A DNA stretch of 10,400 bases from an uncultured Eubacterium sp. (GTDB lineage: Bacteria; Bacillota; Clostridia; Lachnospirales; Lachnospiraceae). The notes under the pieces are model-generated. The model was not told where the DNA came from, ran no database searches, and worked only from the letters and a program-made list of their open reading frames with translations. How positions within the stretch are numbered: the first letter of the stretch is position 1; every line of letters begins with the position of its first letter. Below are positions 5,862 to 10,400 of the stretch, one piece after another. Location: contig NZ_CAKRAS010000080.1 of the NCBI RefSeq assembly GCF_934295145.1, positions 1 to 10,400 of the forward strand, in the 5' to 3' direction. The translations under genes were made by a program, and so were the position numbers.

Positions 5862-6573
5862 CTTCCAATTTTCCCACAACCCAGTTCACGTTTTTGCCTG
5901 CCAGCTGATTTGTGGAGTAAGCAAACTCCAGATTCTTCTTATTAAAGAACATTGCTTTCATACGCTTTTTTCTACGCATTTTTTTCTTTTGTTGTTCAGC
6001 GTATTTTTCTTGCTCTCTCTTTTCCTCTATTCTCTGTGCTTCTAAACGTTCCGCTTCTTCCTGTCGTGCCTGTTCTTTTGCTTTGGCAACCCCTTTTTTG
6101 ATAGCCGAAGTCCCAGCCTTGAATGCTGCGTCCATCAATATCTCAGTAATCCCCGATACAAAATCCTTTTCTTCAGACATATCAGACTCATTTTCACGCT
6201 CAGAAAAAGAATCGTAGCTCACAGTATCTCCATATTCATCCTCGAAGTATCCGCTTCCATTGCTATTCCGATGCCCCGTACTACCATCCGCTCCGCGAAA
6301 GCGTCCAGTTCCATCTGAGTATATATGTCCTTCGCTTCCATCTGCTCCATAATAGTATCCGCTTCCATCTGGGTAAATCTGAGCTTCACTTCCATCTGCC
6401 CCATGAAAATAACCACTGCCGTCAGAGTATATCTGTGCCTTACTTCCGTCAGAACCGTGGTAATATCCACTACCATCGGAATATATTTGATAATCTCCAT
6501 CTTCATCCTCATTATCTATAAAACCATAGTATTTTGAAAACAAAAATGCGCGACCTCTATCTTTTTCTTCCAT
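5842..6573 (-). CDS. 5' part of a split gene: Asp/Gly-rich 18-aa repeats, coiled coil, start of PASTA-like module
   Basis: From ATG 6573 the product starts MEEKDRGRAFLFSKYYGF. It then has about five 18-residue repeats (consensus QIYSDGSGYYHGADGSEA) at residues 29-118, an acidic stretch, and a small hydrophobic-amphipathic segment (GITEILMDAAFKAGTSAIKK). A long charged coiled coil follows (AKEQARQEEAERLEAQRIEE and onward) and then a very basic patch (KKKMRRKKRMKAMFF). It ends in the start of a PASTA-like module (YSTNQLAGKNVNWVVGKLED, AGFNN) that is cut by a TAA. No signal peptide or clear membrane helix is present. I chose this ATG because a promoter at 6602-6630 places the transcript start about 20 bases before it; the longer TTG start at 6630 would lie inside that promoter. 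The rest of the gene continues in another frame. Confidence 0.75.
   Translation of the reverse strand: MEEKDRGRAFLFSKYYGFIDNEDEDGDYQIYSDGSGYYHGSDGSKAQIYSDGSGYFHGADGSEAQIYPDGSGYYYGADGSEGHIYSDGTGRFRGADGSTGHRNSNGSGYFEDEYGDTVSYDSFSERENESDMSEEKDFVSGITEILMDAAFKAGTSAIKKGVAKAKEQARQEEAERLEAQRIEEKREQEKYAEQQKKKMRRKKRMKAMFFNKKNLEFAYSTNQLAGKNVNWVVGKLEDAGFNN
6220..6489 (-). repeat. five 54-bp in-frame coding repeats
   Basis: Residues 29-118 of the split PASTA-like protein consist of tandem 18-aa units such as QIYSDGSGYYHGSDGSKA and QIYSDGSGYFHGADGSEA. The first three are well conserved, and the fourth and fifth have diverged (HIYSDGTGRFRGADGSTG; HRNSNGSGYFEDEYGDTV). They are rich in Asp, Gly, Ser and Tyr. 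Such arrays can expand or contract by slippage. Confidence 0.85.
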
Positions 6574-6601
6574 ATACTCACACCACACAGTCTTTTTACT
6601 T

Positions 6602-6630
6602 ATTGTACTAAACAGATAAAATAATCGCAA
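6602..6630 (-). promoter_or_regulatory. promoter of the PASTA-like / DUF1294 / NERD unit
   Basis: On the minus strand TTGCGA (6630-6625) and TACAAT (6607-6602) are separated by 17 bases. The predicted start near 6595 lies about 22 bases ahead of ATG 6573. The -10 matches 5 of 6 and the -35 matches 4 of 6 consensus positions. Confidence 0.55.
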
Positions 6631-6674
6631 GTAAATAGCTCAACCACCGGTTCAATGCATCCGCCCCACTGCCA

Positions 6675-6683
6675 TGTTATCAT
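6675..6683 (+). promoter_or_regulatory. possible extended -10 promoter of the 58-aa gene
   Basis: TGTTATCAT combines a TG motif with TATCAT (5 of 6 to TATAAT), 28 bases ahead of the ATG at 6711. No good -35 is seen at 17 bases, which fits an extended -10 promoter. Confidence 0.3.
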
Positions 6684-6710
6684 AAACAGAGAAAATAACG
6701 GAGGTAACAT

Positions 6711-6887
6711 ATGAGTAAAGAAATTGTACTGAACGGGTGTGTAGAAATCCCGGATGATGAGTCAGAAGAAGCTTTCTGCGATGCTTTCATCGAGTTTGTA
6801 GAGAATCATGGCTGGTATTACGGTGGTGGAATTTATGAATATGACAAAAAAAGAGACGGAAATGTAAAATCTGGTAAGGAAGAATAG
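6711..6887 (+). CDS. small conserved-looking protein, 58 aa
   Basis: The start is ATG with a GGAGGT 5 bases upstream, a very strong ribosome binding site. The product reads MSKEIVLNGCVEIPDDESEE, AFCDAFIEFVENHGWYYGGG, and ends IYEYDKKRDGNVKSGKEE. The layout (beta strand, acidic helix, 'FvEnhGWyyGGG' strand, charged tail) suggests a compact alpha-beta fold. I do not know a function. It is divergent from the PASTA-like unit, with 137 bp between the two starts. The frame stays open for another 49 codons after the TAG stop (to 7034), which may be chance or a remnant of a longer gene. Confidence 0.75.
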   Translation: MSKEIVLNGCVEIPDDESEEAFCDAFIEFVENHGWYYGGGIYEYDKKRDGNVKSGKEE

Positions 6888-7001
6888 CCACTGCTGCTGC
6901 CGGATCTGATGACTCACCATGAAACCTACCGTGGATTTGACAAACATTTTCAATGTGATATGATAATCGTAATCGGGGCATATATTTGCGGATATATGCT
7001 T

Positions 7002-7029
7002 AAAGGAGCTAGAGAAATCTGGCTCTTTT
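7002..7029 (+). terminator. hairpin with GAAA loop, possible terminator
   Basis: AAAGGAGCTAGA pairs with TCTGGCTCTTTT around a GAAA tetraloop, 12 pairs with two G-U wobbles. The U stretch is inside the 3' arm and there is no further tail, so termination may be partial. Confidence 0.45.
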
Positions 7030-7041
7030 GTTGAAAACACA

Positions 7042-7089
7042 GGATACATAATCAGTAATGCTTGCGTTGGTTACTGTATCTTTTTCTTT
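7042..7089 (+). terminator. second hairpin with U-tract, likely terminator before kptA
   Basis: CAGTAA (7053-7058) pairs with TTACTG (7071-7076). In an alternative fold GATACA (7043-7048) pairs with TGTATC (7075-7080). The hairpin is followed by TTTTTCTTT. Together with the hairpin at 7002 it would separate the 58-aa gene from kptA. Confidence 0.5.
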
Positions 7090-7226
7090 ACTCTTTTTTT
7101 TAAATGTCAGTTTCGAAAATCGAAAAATTTTAAACTTTTGAAAGTAAAAAACTACGAAAGTGGTTGATACACACGATATTGCGGACTGGCTACTAAACAA
7201 ATAGCTACAAAACAGGAGGTGTTACC

Positions 7227-7763
7227 ATGAACCTAACAAATCTGAGCCGATACCTAAGCCTCATTCTACGGCACAAACCGGAGGCTATTGACATTACCTT
7301 AGATGAACATGGATGGGCGAACGTCCATGACCTGATTGATGGTATTGCGAAAAATAATCCAGGATTCGACATGGATGTACTGGAAGAAATTGTGCGTACA
7401 GACAATAAACAGCGTTACTCTTTCAATCCCGGCAAGACATTAATCCGTGCCAACCAAGGGCATTCCATTCCCGTTGACGTAGAATTACCTGAGGCAGAAC
7501 CACCGGAACTACTCTTCCACGGAACCGGAGAAAAATATGTAAGTTCCATTCTGCAGCAGGGACTAATTCCGAAGAGCCGATTGTATGTCCATCTCTCCAA
7601 AGATATTGATACAGCAGTAAAAGTTGGAAAAAGACATGGAAAAGAGGTCATTTTTCAGGTAGCGACCGGGCAGATGTACCGTGATGGATATAAATTCTAT
7701 TTGTCAGTCAATGGTGTCTGGCTGACAAAAGAAGTGCCTGTAAAATATTTACAAAGGCTGTAA
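7227..7763 (+). CDS. kptA: RNA 2'-phosphotransferase, Tpt1/KptA family
   Basis: At 178 aa this is a full-length KptA. The family transfers an internal RNA 2'-phosphate to NAD+, giving 2'-OH RNA, nicotinamide and ADP-ribose 1''-2''-cyclic phosphate. The N-terminal winged-helix lobe (1-75) has SRYLSLILRHKPEA with R15-H16 and DEHGWANVHDL. The C-terminal ART-like lobe has the hallmark IRANQGHS (73-80), LFHGTGEKYVSSILQQGL (97-113), SRLYVHLSKD with R118, and late strands FYLSVNGVWLT. R15, H16, R63 (KQRYSF) and R118 correspond to the four residues essential in yeast Tpt1, so it should be active. Most bacteria have no tRNA splicing that makes such 2'-phosphates, so the natural substrate is unknown; some Tpt1 enzymes also ADP-ribosylate nucleic acid ends. 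The ribosome binding site is AGGAGGT, 6 bases before the ATG. The 299-aa gene follows 86 bp later. Confidence 0.96.
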   Translation: MNLTNLSRYLSLILRHKPEAIDITLDEHGWANVHDLIDGIAKNNPGFDMDVLEEIVRTDNKQRYSFNPGKTLIRANQGHSIPVDVELPEAEPPELLFHGTGEKYVSSILQQGLIPKSRLYVHLSKDIDTAVKVGKRHGKEVIFQVATGQMYRDGYKFYLSVNGVWLTKEVPVKYLQRL

Positions 7764-7797
7764 CGGATCTGGCAGCTACATGTAACAGATAAGAATT

Positions 7798-7825
7798 ATA
7801 TTATAATGGTTCACCGTTATAGTAT
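7798..7825 (+). promoter_or_regulatory. 13-bp-arm inverted repeat over a -10 box, upstream of the 299-aa gene
   Basis: ATATTATAATGGT (7798-7810) and ACCGTTATAGTAT (7813-7825) are inverted copies with two mismatches around a TC centre. The left arm contains TATAAT (7802-7807). There is no U-tail, so an operator is likelier than a terminator. No good -35 is seen 17 bases upstream. Confidence 0.4.
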
Positions 7826-7849
7826 CGAACAGTAATAGGGAGGGATATT

Positions 7850-8749
7850 ATGGGAGATACAAGTATTATTGCACGACGTCTGCGGGATGGTCATGTCCAG
7901 TATGGATTTTCCGGAAATGGCGGTTATTTTAAAAACGTGGGATTCCGGCTTTCGCTCTGGTATCAGGAACCGGATGACGTGGAATACCTTTTCGGTTTTG
8001 GCCAGACAAAACTAATTGGTCAAAGAGGCAGCGAAAAAGGCGGTGAAGAATGGTCCCTCACACACAGACTGACGGATGAGCCTTTCTGGCTCGGACAATC
8101 TGAACGAAATATTTTCAGTAAGATAATGTTCATTGACTACGGCTACTTTTATGACCTGGACAACAAATGGTATTATATCATCCCAGGTCCATTCCGTATT
8201 AAAATGCCATGCGTTCTTGTGGAAACACATCTGGATGACAAAGATTATGAATCCGATTTTCGTAAACAGCTGATTGATGATATCCTGCGTTATATTTTCA
8301 CAGATTATGTAGAGAAAGATGTTGAATTTCAGGCTTTCCTTGCAGAAAAAGAGCTGACACCGGAAAAAATCATGGACGATATTAAAGAGGACAACGGCCT
8401 GTTGTCTGACCTCAAATTTTTTGATTACCACAAATCTGTCTTTCGTTACTTCGATGACTGGATTGTTGTTGAAACAAACGAAGATGAGGATGAGGTTATT
8501 GGTTTTATTATAAAAAAGAAAACAGAGAAACACATTGAAACCTGTGAATGGGGAACAATGCATCTGCCGCTTCATATGCCGCGCCTGACAGAATTTGATG
8601 AAAAAGCATATGTGGATGGTGTACGTACTGAAGCCATGGATGAACTTATGGATGTTGTTAAGCGGCTCAGATCCGGCGAGACGCCTGAACAGCTTGCGGG
8701 CGATGGAGTTGACGAGGCACTACTATCCCGTGCGTTGAAAATCGTGTAA
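7850..8749 (+). CDS. uncharacterised 299-aa protein encoded next to kptA
   Basis: I do not recognise a named family. The start is ATG with GGGAGGG a few bases upstream. The N-terminal part (1-120) is beta- and aromatic-rich: ARRLRDGHVQYGFSGNGGYF, VEYLFGFGQTKLIG, FWLGQSERNIFSKIMFIDYG, YFYDLDNKWYYIIPGPFRIK. A central acidic helical region follows (about 125-190), then a strand segment (FDDWIVVETNEDEDEVIGFI). The C-terminal helices, AMDELMDVVKRLRSGETPEQ onward, look like a small helical dimerisation or HTH-like end. No signal peptide, membrane helix, Walker motif or clear nuclease triad is seen. It is soluble and acidic. It sits 86 bp after kptA on the same strand with a possible promoter of its own, so linkage to KptA is by neighbourhood only. 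The frame is intact and its base composition resembles that of kptA. Confidence 0.8.
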   Translation: MGDTSIIARRLRDGHVQYGFSGNGGYFKNVGFRLSLWYQEPDDVEYLFGFGQTKLIGQRGSEKGGEEWSLTHRLTDEPFWLGQSERNIFSKIMFIDYGYFYDLDNKWYYIIPGPFRIKMPCVLVETHLDDKDYESDFRKQLIDDILRYIFTDYVEKDVEFQAFLAEKELTPEKIMDDIKEDNGLLSDLKFFDYHKSVFRYFDDWIVVETNEDEDEVIGFIIKKKTEKHIETCEWGTMHLPLHMPRLTEFDEKAYVDGVRTEAMDELMDVVKRLRSGETPEQLAGDGVDEALLSRALKIV

Positions 8750-8809
8750 CCACCTGTATATTATAACAGAACCCGACACACCTCTCTTTGATGCGAACCA
8801 TGCCAGGCT

Positions 8810-9007
8810 ATGAATTATGAGTGGGATTATGATTCTTGGAATTATATTTATGATTTGTTAAAACTGGCTATGGATATCGCAAAAGTATTTGGGACTACAA
8901 ACAAAGAGTTAAATGAATTGATGGATTTCATCTCAGCTCAGTTTTTCCTCATCTGTTCAAAATGGAAACAGGCATTCGTAACTGACGAGATAAAATTTTA
9001 TTGTTAA
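8810..9007 (+). CDS. small hypothetical protein, 65 aa
   Basis: Begins MNYEWDYDSWNYIYDLLKLA and continues MDIAKVFGTTNKELNELMDF. It ends with an odd, more hydrophobic tail (SAQFFLICSKWKQAFVTDEI) and a final cysteine. The first 45 residues look like a genuine acidic helical protein. The tail may result from a frameshift or truncation. The ribosome binding site is weak (a CCAGGC close to the ATG). It lies 60 bp after the 299-aa gene and just before a strong terminator, so it is probably the last gene of that transcript. Function unknown. Confidence 0.5.
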   Translation: MNYEWDYDSWNYIYDLLKLAMDIAKVFGTTNKELNELMDFISAQFFLICSKWKQAFVTDEIKFYC

Positions 9008-9022
9008 AAACAGAACATTACA

Positions 9023-9053
9023 AAGAGCCGGACATCGTCCGGCTCTTATTTAT
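9023..9053 (+). terminator. strong Rho-independent terminator closing the kptA-side genes
   Basis: AAGAGCCGGAC (9023-9033) and GTCCGGCTCTT (9037-9047) form a perfect 11-bp stem with a 3-nt loop, followed by ATTTATT. It lies between convergent genes. The minus-strand reading has only TTTG after the stem, so it would be a weaker terminator for the 333-aa gene. Confidence 0.9.
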
Positions 9054-9090
9054 TCCATATAGACTTTTTCTAGCCCATCTTCCTTCTACC

Positions 9091-10092
9091 CTATCTTGTA
9101 ATATCCACCTGCTTTTCCTGCTTTTTCTCTTCTTTTGGTGTCCAAGCTTTTGCAGGTTCCCGTTCCCGGTCTTCCAAACCTCGGTCCAGTTCTCTTGCCT
9201 GTTTACAAAGCCCATCTATTGTCTGGTTGAGTTTTTCAAACAGTTCCTTATCAGATGCCACATGCTCACTGCCAAGTCTGTTGAAATCGTCATTCACATG
9301 GACATTTGCATACGCCTTATCGGCAACACCTGCTACCTGCAGTCGGTCATCAACATATTCCTGCAGAATATTCTTCTTATATCTTTCATCACTTATTGCA
9401 TACAGGATTCTGCGACGTTCTTCCATTTTGCTACTAATCTCATCAATATTCTGCTCTACTGCTGCCTTCATGTCGTCCAAATTTTCACAGTGGTTAAGAT
9501 GCGTAATATTGTCATACAGACGCTTTACAGAGTCAATACTGGTCATCCATTTGTCGTCGTTGGAATAGCAACATAGGATATTTTCTACCATTCGTTCATC
9601 TTTTCTGTCATGCTTATACACTCGGCAAAGCGCAGAGCATCGGATTTTCTTACTCTTACTGATAGAAAATTGTACATCCACACTGTAACCGTGCAGATCC
9701 GCTGACTTCAGTTTTTCTTCCATAAACTTTTTCAGTTCTTCTTCCATCGGCAACGGTGTCCTCTCTTTAATTCCAATCCAGATATCGACGGAATGTTCCT
9801 CATCTTTCCAAACGGTGACGTCCTTGATATCATCCACCACTCTCTTTGCAAACTGGTCGGCTGATTCATATGGCAACTGCATATTTCTCACACTGACACC
9901 ATCTTTTACTTCCGGTGACCCTTTCACATCCGGGCGGTATACAATAATCTTGTCATCCACCTTTATTTGTAGGACAGAATTTCCATCGGGTTCACTTTCA
10001 TCCATGACAGCAATGTTCATTCCACGCAAATCATCGGATTTTGCTATCTCAGTCTTGATTTTTTCTGCAATAATTTCTATATCTTCTCTCAT
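9091..10092 (-). CDS. uncharacterised 333-aa protein
   Basis: I recognise no family. The start is ATG 10092 with AAGGAGG 5 bases upstream. It begins MREDIEIIAEKIKTEIAKSD. Residues 1-95 and about 110-200 have a similar order: amphipathic helix, a strand-rich stretch (LRGMNIAVMD... LQIKVDDKIIVYRPDV versus LHGYSVDVQFSIS... RCSALCRVYKHDRKD), then a helix ending VVDDIKDVT or LYDNIT. This suggests an old internal duplication. The C-terminal third is charged and helical, probably coiled coil (MEERRRILYAISDERYKKNI, ELFEKLNQTIDGLCKQAREL), ending in a Lys/Glu-rich tail. No signal peptide or membrane segment is present. It is soluble, transcribed alone, and convergent with the 65-aa gene. Its upstream region has short direct repeats that may control it. 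Confidence 0.8.
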   Translation of the reverse strand: MREDIEIIAEKIKTEIAKSDDLRGMNIAVMDESEPDGNSVLQIKVDDKIIVYRPDVKGSPEVKDGVSVRNMQLPYESADQFAKRVVDDIKDVTVWKDEEHSVDIWIGIKERTPLPMEEELKKFMEEKLKSADLHGYSVDVQFSISKSKKIRCSALCRVYKHDRKDERMVENILCCYSNDDKWMTSIDSVKRLYDNITHLNHCENLDDMKAAVEQNIDEISSKMEERRRILYAISDERYKKNILQEYVDDRLQVAGVADKAYANVHVNDDFNRLGSEHVASDKELFEKLNQTIDGLCKQARELDRGLEDREREPAKAWTPKEEKKQEKQVDITR

Positions 10093-10400
10093 ATTTTCCT
10101 CCTTCTGCCGCGTTGTCGGCTTTATACGGAAGATACATGGAGCGGATTTGTGTGGTAGGAGGTTCGGCGGATCTGAAAAAAGGGATTATGTGGAGACATG
10201 ATTAAGGATTGTGTGGTATGATAGATGCAAATATAAATCGAATTAGTGAGAATAACTATATACCATGAAGAAAATAAATATAACAAATCGGAATTTTGCT
10301 TTCGATGACCAGAATGAAAATCATTACCGTTGCGCCTGTTTTCACAAGCGTTGCGTGACATAAAAAGAATTCTATTTTAATATCAAAGTATCAAAAACAA
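10093..10400. other. upstream region of the 333-aa gene, no gene supported
   Basis: These 308 bases carry the ribosome binding site of the 333-aa gene, the GGATTnTGTGG repeats, and two CGTTGCG words (10328-10334 and 10349-10355) exactly 21 bp apart. A plus-strand frame at 10265-10363 would give 32 residues (MKKINITNRNFAFDDQNENH onward). It has no good ribosome binding site, so I do not call it a gene. Confidence 0.45.
10144..10218. repeat. three short direct repeats upstream of the 333-aa gene
   Basis: GGATTTGTGTGGTA (10144-10157), GGATTATGTGGAGA (10183-10196, the weakest) and GGATTGTGTGGTA (10206-10218) share the core GGATT-n-TGTGG. They are 39 and 23 bases apart, all in the same orientation. 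They lie 52-126 bases upstream of the start codon, where a regulator could bind. Confidence 0.45.

Larger units (their letters stand above)
6888..7226 (+). other. leader/intergenic stretch between the 58-aa gene and kptA
   Basis: This 339-base stretch has no well-supported gene. It contains an open frame continuing past the TAG of the 58-aa gene (PLLLPDLMTHHETYRGFDKH and onward, to 7034), two hairpins (7002-7029 and 7042-7089), and a short palindrome TTTCGA-AAA-TCGAAA (7111-7125). A short frame near 7159-7203 reads VVDTHDIADWLLNK then stop and looks like a gene end or a beginning cut short. No convincing kptA promoter could be picked. Confidence 0.4.

Noticed and set aside
6219..6512. 97-codon minus-strand frame in the repeat region (MRMKMEIIKYIP...)
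   Set aside because: It is an alternative frame of the 54-bp coding repeats; any frame stays open when the repeat itself lacks stops.
7159..7203. Short frame VVDTHDIADWLLNK upstream of kptA as a remnant of a SocA/Panacea-type antitoxin N-terminus
   Set aside because: Only about 15 residues, with no ribosome binding site; the resemblance is too short to support a family call.
8012..8575. 187-codon open frame on the minus strand inside the 299-aa gene
   Set aside because: It is fully antisense to a gene with a good ribosome binding site, has no ribosome binding site of its own, and its Phe/Ile/Asn-rich translation is typical of a shadow frame.
9001..9576. 191-codon plus-strand frame overlapping the 333-aa gene
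   Set aside because: It is antisense to the C-terminal half of the 333-aa gene, starts inside the stop region of the 65-aa gene and runs through the terminator hairpin. Its hydrophobic Cys/Phe-rich translation is an artefact.
10265..10363. Possible 32-aa plus-strand peptide MKKINITNRNFAFDDQNENH...
   Set aside because: No adequate ribosome binding site or promoter at the right distance; too short to support as a gene.

Overview
The window looks like an accessory region of a low-GC Gram-positive chromosome, most probably a gut Clostridia/Lachnospiraceae-type Firmicute. The grounds are AT-rich intergenic DNA, strong AGGAGG-type ribosome binding sites, U-tailed hairpin terminators, and a gene mix (DUF234 ATPase, NERD nuclease, DUF1294 membrane protein, KptA) of a kind common in that group. 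This assignment is inference; no rRNA or housekeeping gene is present.

Left part (1-1000, all minus strand): the first codons of an ABC-transporter ATPase, preceded by only the C-terminal end of what looks like its permease. The permease's N-terminal part is missing and is replaced by three small AT-rich genes or gene fragments of unknown function. At least one of these appears frameshifted. From 1001 to 1800 there is a plus-strand XRE-type repressor gene with its own terminator and an inverted repeat around its promoter. It is followed by an untranscribed-looking spacer with a roughly 30-bp tandem repeat array, and by a terminator for the facing minus-strand genes.

Middle part (1801-6630, all minus strand): a 57-aa gene, an ORF remnant, and a 473-aa ATPase with a C-terminal nuclease-like domain (DUF234 type) that has a clear promoter of its own. 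Further upstream is a likely transcription unit. It begins at a promoter near 6602-6630 and runs through a gene for a repeat-rich protein with two PASTA-like modules, now split by a 4-bp tandem duplication. It continues through a tandem DUF1294 membrane protein and a NERD nuclease/zinc-ribbon protein, and ends at a hairpin near 3701-3740.

Right part: plus-strand genes from 6711 to 9007 are a 58-aa small protein, the RNA 2'-phosphotransferase KptA, a 299-aa protein I do not recognise, and a 65-aa protein, closed by a strong terminator. Facing them is a 333-aa minus-strand protein I do not recognise, with a set of short direct repeats upstream.

I see no CRISPR array, tRNA, rRNA, complete insertion sequence or phage module. 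No obvious complete defence system can be named. The best leads for something undescribed are the KptA/299-aa pair, the PASTA-like/DUF1294/NERD unit, and the 30-bp repeat array. Several signs of decay and rearrangement (truncated permease, two frameshifts, orphan ORF fragments, a solo repeat array) suggest a recombination-prone region.
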